This document shows, piece after piece, positions 17,004-26,428 of a DNA stretch of 64,000 bases. Position 1 is the first letter of the stretch, and each line of letters opens with the position of its first letter. The stretch comes from Methylovirgula sp. (GTDB taxonomy: Bacteria; Pseudomonadota; Alphaproteobacteria; Rhizobiales; Beijerinckiaceae): contig NZ_JBBCGP010000001.1 in NCBI RefSeq assembly GCF_037200945.1, positions 2,602,501 through 2,666,500 on the forward strand, read 5' to 3'. The notes beneath the pieces are model-generated. The model was not told where the DNA came from. It worked only from the letters and a program-made list of their open reading frames with translations, and ran no database searches. A program made the translations under genes and the position numbers.

Positions 17004-17291
17004 GGCGTCCTCCGTAGGAATCGAGACGTCGGCCGAGAGGATTGCATGCGCAAATCTTTAAACGCCGTTCAATTCAAGAGTTCAAGCGACAGGAGAACGC
17101 CGGGGTCGGCTCGAACTGGCATCGTCATGATTGGACGCGCTCGAACAGTCGATTCTTGCGATTGGTCGAACTGGCATTTCAGCCAGCTACATAGCTTTCG
17201 CTAGTCTCGTTCTTTAGAAAAGGGCAGCCACCGTCCGCTTTTAAGCGGACAGCGATCCACGGCGACTTCGCATCACACTGGAGTCATTGGC

Positions 17292-17858
17292 GTGATATAC
17301 ATTTTCATGGCCATTGGTTCGACATTCCGTCCGCGTTGGCTTCCGAAGAGAAGCTTTCCGCCGTATGCGTACCTGCCGGGCATGCAACCGCATCCCGTAC
17401 GCGACCCCGCGGGGCATAGCTACCAAGTCGAGTCTCTGGTCTTTGCGGAGGCGTCGCTTAACTCTGACGTGTTCCTCTGGGGGCTCGACCTCTTCAATCA
17501 CGGTTATTACTGGGAAGCGCATGAAGCCTGGGAAGGTCTCTGGAAGGTCGCATATCGAGGCGACCCATTGCGTATCCTCTTCAAGGGTTTGATCCTATTG
17601 TCGGCAACCGGCGTGAAGATTCGAGCGGACAAACATGCGGCGGCCGTGCATCACGCCGGACATGCCGCGGAGCAACTTCGTCGCCTGACACCGGATTCCG
17701 CGTTCGAGCGCGCACTCGGCATGTCACCCTCGACCCTCGCTGAAAACGCCGAAGCGGCCGTACGAAATTCCACTGCGTTACAGGTAGCAGCTGTTGGGCA
17801 GCCCCAACCTGTGTTTGATTTTATTCTCGGATCCCGCGGACTGCGGAGTGAATCATAA
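17292..17858 (+). CDS. DUF309-domain protein
   Basis: 188 residues from a GTG that has GGAG 8 bases upstream; an ATG at 17307 is the alternative. The core LFNHGYYWEAHEAWEGLWKV followed by FKGLILLSATGVKI is the DUF309 signature, a small helical domain with conserved His/Glu residues that could bind metal. Function is unknown. The 290 bases upstream hold no gene, only a perfect palindrome, GTCCGCTTTTAAGCGGAC, at about 17231-17248 without a T-run. Confidence 0.85.
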   Translation: MIYIFMAIGSTFRPRWLPKRSFPPYAYLPGMQPHPVRDPAGHSYQVESLVFAEASLNSDVFLWGLDLFNHGYYWEAHEAWEGLWKVAYRGDPLRILFKGLILLSATGVKIRADKHAAAVHHAGHAAEQLRRLTPDSAFERALGMSPSTLAENAEAAVRNSTALQVAAVGQPQPVFDFILGSRGLRSES

Positions 17859-17964
17859 AGCGGAAGCGGCCATCTGTGGCCGAGTAATCTGCGAGCTCAG
17901 TTTATCTACAATCCCTGCCGAATCACTTCCGGCCCTTGGCCCCGGCAACTTTGCGTCGTTCTAG

Positions 17965-19250
17965 CAGGCTGCTGAAAAACCCTCTTCCTTTGCGGGGCTG
18001 ATCGTGATTCCATTTCGTTGGGAGACAGCAGCATGCGCGGCAGTGACGAAGGTTCGGGACAACTTTTCAGTTATGTTGATCTGGAGGCGCGGGTGCGCCG
18101 TGATCATCCGTTGCGAGTGATCCGCGCGATCGCCAACGAGGCGCTCGGAGCCCTGGCGGCGGATTTCGCGGCGCTCTATTCGAAGGTCGGCCGTCCGTCG
18201 ATCCCGCCGGAACGGCTGCTGCGGGCGATGCTGTTGCAGGCTTTCTATTCAGTTCGCTCGGAACGCCAGTTGATGGAGCGATTGGATACCGACTTACTGT
18301 TTCGTTGGTTTGTCGGGCTCGCCATTGACGATCCGGTGTGGGATGCGACGGTGTTTTCCAAGAACCGCGATCGTCTGCTCGATGGGGCGATCGCCGCGAA
18401 GTTCCTCGCCGCCGTGCTGGCCCAGCCGCGCGTCAAAAGGCTGATCTCGTCGGATCATTTCTCCGTCGATGGCACGCTGATCGAGGCTTGGGCCTCGATG
18501 AAAAGCTTCAAGCCGAAGGACGATTCAGGGGATCAGCCGCCGTCAGGTCCTGGCCGCAACGCCGAGGCGGATTTCAAGGGTGAGAAGCGCTCGAACGAGA
18601 CACATGCCTCGACCACCGACCCCGAGGCCCGACTTTATCGCAAGGGGCCGGGCATGGAAGCAAAACTCGCTTTCCTCGGCCACGCCTTGATGGAGAACCG
18701 TTGCGGCCTCATCGTCGATGCCTGTCTCACGCCCGCCAACGGCCATGGCGAACGCATCGCGGCGCTGGCCATGATCGAGCCGCGCGCCGATCGGCCAAAA
18801 GCCATCACGCTCGGCGCCGACAAGGGTTATGACGCGGCCGATTTCGTCAATGAACTGCGAACCATGAATGTGCGTCCGCACATCGCGCAAAATATCAGCG
18901 GCCGGCGTTCAACCATCGACCGGCGAACAACGCGCCATCAGGCCTATTCGGCGAGCCAGCGCATTCGTAAACGGATCGAGGAGGCCTTTGGTTGGATGAA
19001 GACCATCGCCGGGCAGCGCAAGACGAAGTTTCGCGGCGTCGATCGCGTGGGCTGGGCCTTCGCCTTCGCCGCCGCAGCCTACAACCTCGTCAGACTACCG
19101 AAATTGATTGAGGAGATGACACCATGATGCCACCTAAGGCGTCGCTCATCACAGCCACATCCGCCGACCGTCATCATCGACAAAGCCATTCTCGGAAAGT
19201 CAGCAGCAACTCTCTCCGCGCCTGAAGCACCGCAATTTTTCAGCAGCCTG
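17965..19250 (+). mobile_element. IS5-family insertion sequence, 1286 bp
   Basis: Perfect 15-bp terminal inverted repeats, CAGGCTGCTGAAAAA (17965-17979) and its complement (19236-19250), are flanked by CTAG on both sides (17961-17964 and 19251-19254). The element carries one full-length transposase. It is unrelated in sequence to the smaller IS5-type element at 5289 but uses the same CTAG target. Confidence 0.92.
18033..19127 (+). CDS. IS5-family transposase
   Basis: 364 residues from ATG 18033 (a TTG at 18018 is possible). Starts MRGSDEGSGQLFSYVDLEARV, a widespread transposase N-terminus. Catalytic acidic residues lie in FSVDGTLIEAW, GADKGYDAADF and RIRKRIEEAFGWMKTIAG. Single frame without slippage, so likely functional. 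Confidence 0.94.
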   Translation: MRGSDEGSGQLFSYVDLEARVRRDHPLRVIRAIANEALGALAADFAALYSKVGRPSIPPERLLRAMLLQAFYSVRSERQLMERLDTDLLFRWFVGLAIDDPVWDATVFSKNRDRLLDGAIAAKFLAAVLAQPRVKRLISSDHFSVDGTLIEAWASMKSFKPKDDSGDQPPSGPGRNAEADFKGEKRSNETHASTTDPEARLYRKGPGMEAKLAFLGHALMENRCGLIVDACLTPANGHGERIAALAMIEPRADRPKAITLGADKGYDAADFVNELRTMNVRPHIAQNISGRRSTIDRRTTRHQAYSASQRIRKRIEEAFGWMKTIAGQRKTKFRGVDRVGWAFAFAAAAYNLVRLPKLIEEMTP

Positions 19251-19296
19251 CTAGGCCGTTCACGCGTTTGCGAGTGCCGAACCCGCCGCCGTCAAA

Positions 19297-20577
19297 CTAC
19301 CGGCCTGCCGCGTCGTCGATATGAACCGTGGCGATCAAATGGATAATCGCCGCGCGGAGCTTGGCGTTGGACACAGGCTTATGCAGTAGTAGGAGACCGC
19401 TGGCCTGTGCATCGGCTAGTCGATCTGGCGCGGTGTCTCCGGTAATCAACATGGCGGGTATTGGCTCATTGTAATCGGCGCGCAGCCGCTCGATGACCGC
19501 AATTCCATTTTCACCGTCGCGCAGGCGATAGTCGCAAATGACGAGATCCGGCCGCACCGGGCACGCCGATAGGAGTCGTGTCGCTTCGTCTCCAGAGGCC
19601 GCTGCGATGACATCATGGCCCCATGCCCACAGCAGGCTCGACATCGCCTTGCGGATCGCCAGTTCATCGTCGATGACGACGATGAGCCCCCGCGCAAACG
19701 CACCTTGAGTCCGCTGGGGGCCATTATCCTTCGTCTCGGCGGCGTCCTTGGCGAGCGGGAGTGCGACGGCAAAACAAGAGCCACGGCCAGGCTGGGAGCG
19801 AAGTGTCAAGGGGCAACCGAGCAGATCGGTCAATCGACGTACGATGGCAAGGCCGAGCCCGAGCCCCTTGGCGCGATCGCGCTCCACATTCCCGAGCTGG
19901 TAATATTCCTGAAATACCCGATCTTGCTGATCGGGTGGGATGCCGACGCCGGTATCCCAAACCTGTACCGACACCATCGCGCCGTTTGGGCGGCAGCCGA
20001 CAACGATCCGGCCTCCATCGGTATAACGCACCGCATTCGAGACAATATTTCGCAGAATCCGTTCCACGAGCACCGGGTCGGACTCGACGATGGCACGGCT
20101 AGGCTTTTGGATGAGGGATAGGCCGTTCGCCTTTGCCTCGCCGACATGATCGCGGCAGATGCGTTCGAGTAACGGGTCAATGGCGAAGGCGCACCGATGC
20201 ACCTCGACGGTGCCGGCGTCGAGACGGGAGATGTCCAGGAGCGCGGCAAACAGACCGTCCATCGCGTTGGTCGACAGCTCGATCTGTTCGAGCAATTGCT
20301 GGCCTTCCGGCGGCATTGGGACACGACGCAACGCGCCGACGAACAAACCCAGCGCGTGAACCGGTTGCCGCAAATCATGACTTGCCGACGCGAGAAACGT
20401 CGATTTGGCGAGATTGGCCGCTTCGGCAATTTCTTTTTGCTTGCGCAAATCCTCCGCCAAATATTCGGTTTGGATGCGCAGGCCGACCAGCTGCTTGAAA
20501 GACCGATTTGCTTTGACCCCGAGAGCGCCCATTGTGCCGACGAAAACCACAATGAGTGGAAATGCTGCCTGCTGCAC
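19297..20577 (-). CDS. Hybrid sensor histidine kinase with C-terminal receiver, probably 5'-truncated
   Basis: 426 residues from a GTG at 20577. Order of parts: one hydrophobic helix (AFPLIVVFVGTMGALG), a coiled linker (LAEDLRKQKEIAEAANLAK), a HisKA helix with SASHDLRQPVHALG (phospho-accepting His), an HATPase with NIVSNAVRYTDGG, DTGVGIPP and KGLGLGLAIVRRL, then a receiver with VIDDELAIRKAM and LVICDYRLRDG. Close relatives carry an N-terminal multi-helix sensor module ahead of this. Here the frame is open further upstream to about 20795, but that part shows no membrane helices, so the sensor has probably been lost. No response regulator gene is adjacent. Confidence 0.82.
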   Translation of the reverse strand: MQQAAFPLIVVFVGTMGALGVKANRSFKQLVGLRIQTEYLAEDLRKQKEIAEAANLAKSTFLASASHDLRQPVHALGLFVGALRRVPMPPEGQQLLEQIELSTNAMDGLFAALLDISRLDAGTVEVHRCAFAIDPLLERICRDHVGEAKANGLSLIQKPSRAIVESDPVLVERILRNIVSNAVRYTDGGRIVVGCRPNGAMVSVQVWDTGVGIPPDQQDRVFQEYYQLGNVERDRAKGLGLGLAIVRRLTDLLGCPLTLRSQPGRGSCFAVALPLAKDAAETKDNGPQRTQGAFARGLIVVIDDELAIRKAMSSLLWAWGHDVIAAASGDEATRLLSACPVRPDLVICDYRLRDGENGIAVIERLRADYNEPIPAMLITGDTAPDRLADAQASGLLLLHKPVSNAKLRAAIIHLIATVHIDDAAGR

Positions 20578-20882
20578 AGGGTCGCCGGACGTGAGGGGGC
20601 CGCCCTCGTACGCGGCGAAACGGTTAAGCTTCGATCTTTTGGTCTGTTTTCTGTTCGTGCAAAGCGCGAGCGCATCGGCCGTAACCCACGCACTGGTGTC
20701 GAGACACCGATCAAAGCCCGCCGCGTTGTGATTTTCCGGCCCTCGAAAGCGCTCGTTGCACTCATCAATGGCGAAAACGCTGATGATACGGAATTATCAG
20801 AAGATTGATTGGGTTATTCATGCAAGCAATTCGTGAGATCCGCTAGCGTGGAACTGCTTGGCTGAAAAAAGACGGGGAATCA

Positions 20883-21128
20883 GTGTCTGAATTTATTCGA
20901 TTTCGTTACAACACGATGGCTGAAGTGACTCCTGGTGGAGAGTGGAGGTGGCGTGTCGTATTCGAGCGCTCGGGAGCGTTTGAAGAGGTCCTCGCAAGAC
21001 AACTTGTCTTGAACGTGCCGTCATTTAGCACGGAAGATGAGATCCCAGGGGTCGGCCGAAAATACCACCTGGCTTGCTTTGGCGTATTTCGTATCGAAGA
21101 CGGGGTCGGGATTGTCGATTCGGACTAA
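20883..21128 (+). CDS. Small hypothetical protein
   Basis: 81 residues from a GTG preceded by GGGGAATCA. It begins MSEFIRFRYNTMAEVTPGGEWRWRVVF and looks like a small mixed alpha/beta protein. No family recognised and no partner gene nearby. Confidence 0.45.
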   Translation: MSEFIRFRYNTMAEVTPGGEWRWRVVFERSGAFEEVLARQLVLNVPSFSTEDEIPGVGRKYHLACFGVFRIEDGVGIVDSD

Positions 21129-21319
21129 TTCGGCTTCCGATGACGAAAGAGCAGTCGTCTTTTTTCAAAGAAAATAGCGGGCGTATGAGAATTGTCTGGA
21201 TGTATGCTTGCCAGCATTGCGCGGAGACGGAGTAAGCCACCATGTTGCGCGTTTTGATCCTATTCAACCGCGCAGCGCATATTGTTTGCTGATTACCCAT
21301 CTGCTGACGACCGCGAATG

Positions 21320-21607
21320 TCAGTCACATCCGCCTGAAAGACAGCCCCGGCGAAGATATTGTGGCGACGTCTGATTGATCACCTTCATTATCGCGCCCTT
21401 CGGGCCGAAACATCCTCCGGGAACCGGAAATTCTCCGCGACACCGCTGCACTTCAACAGTGTTCCATGCGGCAGAAGCACATTGCGCTTTGCCGTTACAG
21501 CGTTTCAAGATGGTCGCAACGATTTGTCCGTCCTTTGGCATCAAGCCCGCGCCCGGCATTTGCTGAGCGTGAGGGGAAGCGGAAGAAACTGAGTAAAAAA
21601 GCGCCAT
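21320..21607 (-). CDS. Small cysteine-containing hypothetical protein
   Basis: 95 residues with GGAAGGAGCC ahead of the ATG. The C-terminal half, AWNTVEVQRCRGEFPVPGGCFGPKGAIMK, resembles a GGCFGP-type block I have seen in small alphaproteobacterial proteins of unknown function. Several cysteines suggest disulfides, but no convincing signal peptide is visible. It is divergent from the secretion operon. Confidence 0.5.
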   Translation of the reverse strand: MALFYSVSSASPHAQQMPGAGLMPKDGQIVATILKRCNGKAQCASAAWNTVEVQRCRGEFPVPGGCFGPKGAIMKVINQTSPQYLRRGCLSGGCD

Positions 21608-21739
21608 GAATGCCTAGGCTCCTTCCTTGCTCCTTCCTTTTGGGTATTTGGAAGGCTCGCCAGGAGTTTAGTCTCCTCTGACTACACTGTTGTAGCCCGG
21701 CAACAACGCACCGAGAGGTGCGCCTGCTTCCGAACGATT

Positions 21740-21770
21740 TTCTGCGGGTTCGAAGTCAACCAATCGTCTT
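21740..21770 (+). promoter_or_regulatory. Putative FecI-type ECF promoter of the secretion operon (site 1)
   Basis: TTCTGCGGGTT at 21740-21750, 14 bases, then CGTCTT at 21765-21770, ending 80 bases before the tpsB start. The same two blocks with the same 14-base spacer occur at 47934 and 56825. A CGTCTT-like -10 is typical of alphaproteobacterial FecI-class promoters. The only ECF sigma gene in the window (54799) is the obvious candidate regulator. Confidence 0.72.
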
Positions 21771-21850
21771 CATTGCTGGAAGCGCCGCGTCCCCAGGGCT
21801 GGGAGCTTTGGCTCGCGCGGGTCGCGCTGCGGATGATCGGGTAAACAATC

Positions 21851-24343
21851 GTGAAGTTTGACGTGCAGATTTGTGCGAGGGCGTTTTTGCTCTGGCGGCG
21901 TCGGCCGTTGGGTCTTGCGTTGCTTGGCTCGATCTGTGCGGTGACGCGGGTTGATGCGGCGCCCGGGGATTTTTTTTCTGGTTTGTCTTCGCCGTCTTCG
22001 TCGCAGTCGCGAGCGGCGCCGGGCTCTCGGTCAGATTCTGCTTTTGATGGTGCGAGCGACGCGGTTACAGCTGGCGCCGCGCCGCGGCAAGGGGTGCCGG
22101 GTGCGGCGGGCGATACGGATGCGCAGGGCAGTTCTGCGCCATCCTCTGACGGTTCGGCATCTGAGATGTCGCCGGATGCGCGAAGCTCGAATGTTTCGGG
22201 CGATGACGCTGCGTCTGATGAGTCCGCCTCTGATGGCTCGGCTGCGGCGGCGGCGGGGTTGTTAAGTTCTGGCTCGAGCGGCGGCAGCGGCGGTTCCTTT
22301 TTTCGTTTGCCGTCGAGTTGGGGGGCGGGCGCGTCAGGGCAGGGCTCTGAGGCTGGCGTTTCGGAAGACGAGAGTTCGGACCCATCCGGGGCCGGATTGC
22401 CGGGCCGGAGATCCTCCGGGGCTTCGGTTCGGATTACGTCGGATCCAGCGGCGGTGGCGTTTTATGCGCTGTCGAAGGTTGTGCCGGCGGGTCTGCGGCC
22501 GGGCGGGTCTGGTTCGGCGGCGAACGCATCGAAAGCGGCGGCGAACGCGACGGCGTCTCAATCGAATGCCGCCGCGGGTTCGTCAACGTCCCCTGGCGCG
22601 GCGCCGTCGGGCTCTGGATCGCATGCGGCGGCGCAGACTGGCGGGGCCACAGGTTCAGGCGCCTCTGCGTCGGCCTGCGACGCCCAGGGCGGGCGCGGTG
22701 AGGACAAGACCAAGACCAAGTCAGGCCAGCAGATCGCGGGCAGGGCTGACGAGGGCAAGGTTGGCAAGGGCGCCGGCAAGACGCGGCAGGTCGCCTGCGC
22801 GCCGATGCCCCTGGCTTCCCAGGCGCCGTCACGTTTTGAGATCGACCAATATGCGGTTGAGGGGGCGGATTCGCTGCCGGAGATCGATGTCGAGGCGGCG
22901 GTCTATCCGTATCTGGGGCCGGGCCGCACGGCGCGGGATGTCGAGAAAGCCCGTGCGGCCCTGGAGAAGTCGTATCACGACAAGGGCTATCAGACCGTCT
23001 CCGTCGCACTGCCGCAGCAAAATCCGCAGGACGGCATCGTCATCCTGAAGGTGACGGAGCTGAAGGTCGGGCGGCTCAGAGTCAAGAACGCGCATTATTT
23101 CGACATCGACAAGATCAAACAGCGCGCCGCCTCCTTACGCGAAGGCACGCTGCCTGATTTCAACGCCGTGACCAGCGATATCGTCGCGCTCAATCAATGG
23201 CCGGACCGCCGCGTCACGCCAGCGCTGCGCGCCGGCATCACGCCCGGCACCGTCGATGTCGATCTCAACGTCAACGACAGCGCGCCGATGCACGGCAGCC
23301 TCGAGATCAACGACCGGCAATCGCCGGGCACCTCGCTGTTACGCATTACCGGCACGGCGCATTACGACGATCTCTGGCAGATCGGCCATTCGCTCACCTT
23401 CACCTACCAGGTGGCGCCGGAACGTGTCTCCGATGCGCAGGCCTTCTCGGGCTCCTATCTCGCCCGCATTCCCGGCGTCGAATGGCTGAGCTTTCTGCTC
23501 TATGGCGTCTATTCGCAAAGCGACGTCGCCGCACTCGGCGGCCTCAACGTCGTCGGCCCCGGCCAGATCGCCGGCATTCGCGCGGTGATGACACTGCCGT
23601 CGCGCGGCAATTTCTATCACACGATCTCGATCGGCCCCGATTACAAGCACTTCGACCAGACCGAAGAGCTGAACGGCACGGGCAACAATACGCCCGTCAC
23701 CTATCTCCCGCTCACCGCCGCCTATAGCGCGACCTATCAGGAAGACAAGGCGCTGACGCAGGGCGATGTCAGCCTCGTCGCTGGTCTGCGCGGCGTCGGC
23801 AGCGATCGCGATGAGTTCGACAATAAACGCTTCAACGCCCAGACCAATTTCTTCATCCTGAAGGCCGACCTGTCGCGCACCCAGGACCTGCCGCAGGGTT
23901 TCCAACTCTACGGCAAGGTGCAGGCCCAGGCCACCGACGAGCCGCTGGTCTCGAGCGAAGAGTTCAGCCTCGGCGGCTTCGATACCGTGCGCGGTTATCT
24001 CGAATCGGAAGAACTCGGCGACGACGGCGCCGCCGGCACGCTCGAACTGCGCAGCCCCGATGTCGCGCCGAAGCTGCGCAAAATTCTGACCGATGCCGAT
24101 GGTCACCCGGCGTTCGATTCCTGGCGCTTCTTCGGCTTCGTCGATGGCGGCGTCGCCACCCTGCAAGCCCCGTTGCCGGAGCAGCAGGCGCGCTTCGTCG
24201 AATGGAGCACCGGTGTCGGCACCAATTTCCAGATCTTCACGCATCTCAACGGCATGCTCACGCTGGCGCTGCCGATGATCAGCCAAACCGACACGATCGC
24301 TCACGACCCGCGCGCGCTGTTTCGCGTCTGGGGGGATTTTTGA
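21851..24343 (+). CDS. TpsB: ShlB/FhaC/HecB-type outer-membrane transporter
   Basis: This 830-residue protein should export the TpsA adhesin encoded at the end of the operon. A signal peptide (about 1-36) is followed by roughly 290 residues of Ser/Gly/Ala-rich low-complexity sequence, which is unusual. A POTRA-type domain starts near residue 326 (FEIDQYAVEGADSLPEIDVE...) and leads to a VILKVTELKVGRLRV strand. The beta-barrel fills the rest, with the conserved GGFDTVRGYLESE motif near 705-717 and a final aromatic residue (WGDF). Family length is usually 550-600, so the extra length is the linker. Codon choice changes at about 22.83 kb, from mixed in the linker to NNC-rich in the POTRA and barrel. 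First gene of the operon; its stop overlaps the next start by 1 bp. Confidence 0.92.
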   Translation: MKFDVQICARAFLLWRRRPLGLALLGSICAVTRVDAAPGDFFSGLSSPSSSQSRAAPGSRSDSAFDGASDAVTAGAAPRQGVPGAAGDTDAQGSSAPSSDGSASEMSPDARSSNVSGDDAASDESASDGSAAAAAGLLSSGSSGGSGGSFFRLPSSWGAGASGQGSEAGVSEDESSDPSGAGLPGRRSSGASVRITSDPAAVAFYALSKVVPAGLRPGGSGSAANASKAAANATASQSNAAAGSSTSPGAAPSGSGSHAAAQTGGATGSGASASACDAQGGRGEDKTKTKSGQQIAGRADEGKVGKGAGKTRQVACAPMPLASQAPSRFEIDQYAVEGADSLPEIDVEAAVYPYLGPGRTARDVEKARAALEKSYHDKGYQTVSVALPQQNPQDGIVILKVTELKVGRLRVKNAHYFDIDKIKQRAASLREGTLPDFNAVTSDIVALNQWPDRRVTPALRAGITPGTVDVDLNVNDSAPMHGSLEINDRQSPGTSLLRITGTAHYDDLWQIGHSLTFTYQVAPERVSDAQAFSGSYLARIPGVEWLSFLLYGVYSQSDVAALGGLNVVGPGQIAGIRAVMTLPSRGNFYHTISIGPDYKHFDQTEELNGTGNNTPVTYLPLTAAYSATYQEDKALTQGDVSLVAGLRGVGSDRDEFDNKRFNAQTNFFILKADLSRTQDLPQGFQLYGKVQAQATDEPLVSSEEFSLGGFDTVRGYLESEELGDDGAAGTLELRSPDVAPKLRKILTDADGHPAFDSWRFFGFVDGGVATLQAPLPEQQARFVEWSTGVGTNFQIFTHLNGMLTLALPMISQTDTIAHDPRALFRVWGDF

Positions 24344-26424
24344 TGGACCGCATGATGACCAAAAGCGCCAACGCATTCACAATCGTACGTGGCACAAAAC
24401 GATTTGCCGCTCTCGCCTGGCTTTTCGGAGTCTGTGCATTGCTTTTCGCGTCGCCCGCATCGGCGTGGTGGAACGACGAGTGGTCACTGCGAAAGAAGAT
24501 CACGATCGACACAAGCGCGGCGGGCGCCAATATCACCGATCCGATCGGTACGCAGGCGGTGCTGGTGCGGCTGCATAGCGGCAATTTCCGCTTCGCCCAG
24601 GCCAAGGACGATGGCGCCGACCTGCGCTTTGTCGCCGGCGACGACAAGACGCCGCTCAAGTTTCATGTCGAGGCGTATGACTCGCTGCTCGACCAGGCCT
24701 TCGTCTGGGTGCAGGTGCCGGATCTGAAGCCCGGCGCCAAGACCGATATCTGGCTTTACTACGGCAACAAGAAAGCCGTCGCCGCCGGCGATGCCAAAGC
24801 CACCTATGACGCACCAACCGTCCTCGTCTATCATTTCAGCGAACACGGCACGCCAGCGCAGGATTCGTCCGTCTGGGCCAACGGCGCGCAAAGCACCGGC
24901 CAGCCGGCCGAAGGCGCGCTGATCGGCACCGGCCTGCGCCTCAACGGCCGCAATCCCGTCACCCTGCCGGCCTCGCCGTCCCTGACACTCGCCAATGCCG
25001 GGTCGTTCAGCCTGTCGGTCTGGTTCAAGGCCGCGGCGCTGCAACGCAATGCGGCGATCTACAGCCGCCATGACGGCGCCAATGGCCTGGTGATCGGCCT
25101 CGACAACGGCGCCCCGTTCGTGGCGGTCACCAATGCCGGTGTCACCCGGCGCACGCCCGCGGGCTTGCCGGTGGCGCCTGGCGGTTGGCATCATCTGGCC
25201 GTCACGGCAAGCCCCGGGCTGCTCACGCTCTATCTCGATGCCAAGGCGGTGGCGACGTTAGCCGTCACGCTGCCGGCCCTGAACACGATCGCGCTCGTCG
25301 GCGGCGACACCGCGGTTGCGGTGGCGCCAGCTCCCGTACCCGCTGCTGCGGCCCCCGTTCCCGCTGCATCCACCGCCGCAGCGCCCGCATCGCCGTCGCC
25401 GACCTCCCCGAGTGGTCCGGCGACAGCGGGCCAAGCCGGGGGAGGAGCCCCAATCTCACCCCCGGCAGCTCCCGCACCCGCCCCGGCGCCCACGCCCGTC
25501 GCGGCGGCCGGCTTTGCCGGCGACATCGACGAACTCGATATGTCCAACATCGCCCGGCCCGCCGGCTTCATCAAGGCGCAAGCCATGGGGCAGGGGATCG
25601 ACGGCGCGAAGTTCATGACCTTCACCGTCGACGAACAGACGGCCAGCTGGTTTTCCGGCTATTTCGCGGTGATCCTGAAGTCGGTCACCGTCGACGGCTG
25701 GGTCGTCATCGGCATCCTGATGATCATGGCGGTGATCAGCTGGACGGTCATGGTCGACCGCGCCCGCTACCTCGGCACTCAGACCAAGGCGAACAATCGC
25801 TTTCTCACCGCCTTCCGCGACATCGGCGGCGATCTGTCGAGCCTCGACAGCGCCGGCGACGAGGCGATTGCAACCCTCGACGGCCGCCTCGCCGGACCCG
25901 TCCAACGGCTCGTGCGCCACTCCTCCCTCTACCGGCTCTACGAGCTCGCCGCGCGCGAGATCCGCGACCGTTTCTCCGGTCATCCAGATCAGCGTGCCCG
26001 CGGCCTCAGCGGCCCGGCGATCGCCTCGATCCGCGCCGCCCTCGACGGCGCGCTCGTACGCGAGATCCAAAAACTCAACCGCTCGATGGTCATGCTGACG
26101 ATCGCCATTTCCGGCGGGCCGTTCCTCGGCCTCCTCGGCACCGTCGTCGGCGTCATGATCACCTTCGCCGCCATCGCCGCCTCGGGCGACGTCAATGTCA
26201 ATGCGATCGCGCCGGGTATCGCCGCCGCACTCGTGGCGACAGTGGCCGGCCTCGCCGTCGCGATCCCGGCGCTATTTGCTTACAATTACCTGATCTCCAG
26301 GGTCAAAGACCTGACCTCCGACATGCAGGTCTTCGTCGACGAGATCGTCACCAAACTTGCCGAAGCCTATGCACCGTCGGGACATCACGATCCCGCCGCA
26401 CGGCCACGTCTCGCGGCGGAGTAG
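24343..26424 (+). CDS. ExbB/TolQ-type proton channel fused to DUF2341 and lectin-like domains
   Basis: 693 residues. The parts in order are a signal peptide ending ASPASA (about 41); a DUF2341 domain (WWNDEWSLRKKITIDT... to IWLYYGNKKAV); a concanavalin/LamG-like domain (about 165-320, with FSLSVWFKA and GGWHHLAVTA); a Pro/Ala-rich linker (about 325-390); then an ExbB domain with helices at about 440-465 and 585-655 (GGPFLGLLGTVVGVMITFAAIA). ExbB forms a proton-driven motor with ExbD that energises TonB. The large periplasmic part is far beyond normal ExbB (about 240 residues) and might sense glycans or the envelope. Start overlaps the tpsB stop by 1 bp. Confidence 0.88.
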   Translation: MDRMMTKSANAFTIVRGTKRFAALAWLFGVCALLFASPASAWWNDEWSLRKKITIDTSAAGANITDPIGTQAVLVRLHSGNFRFAQAKDDGADLRFVAGDDKTPLKFHVEAYDSLLDQAFVWVQVPDLKPGAKTDIWLYYGNKKAVAAGDAKATYDAPTVLVYHFSEHGTPAQDSSVWANGAQSTGQPAEGALIGTGLRLNGRNPVTLPASPSLTLANAGSFSLSVWFKAAALQRNAAIYSRHDGANGLVIGLDNGAPFVAVTNAGVTRRTPAGLPVAPGGWHHLAVTASPGLLTLYLDAKAVATLAVTLPALNTIALVGGDTAVAVAPAPVPAAAAPVPAASTAAAPASPSPTSPSGPATAGQAGGGAPISPPAAPAPAPAPTPVAAAGFAGDIDELDMSNIARPAGFIKAQAMGQGIDGAKFMTFTVDEQTASWFSGYFAVILKSVTVDGWVVIGILMIMAVISWTVMVDRARYLGTQTKANNRFLTAFRDIGGDLSSLDSAGDEAIATLDGRLAGPVQRLVRHSSLYRLYELAAREIRDRFSGHPDQRARGLSGPAIASIRAALDGALVREIQKLNRSMVMLTIAISGGPFLGLLGTVVGVMITFAAIAASGDVNVNAIAPGIAAALVATVAGLAVAIPALFAYNYLISRVKDLTSDMQVFVDEIVTKLAEAYAPSGHHDPAARPRLAAE

Positions 26425-26428
26425 GGCG

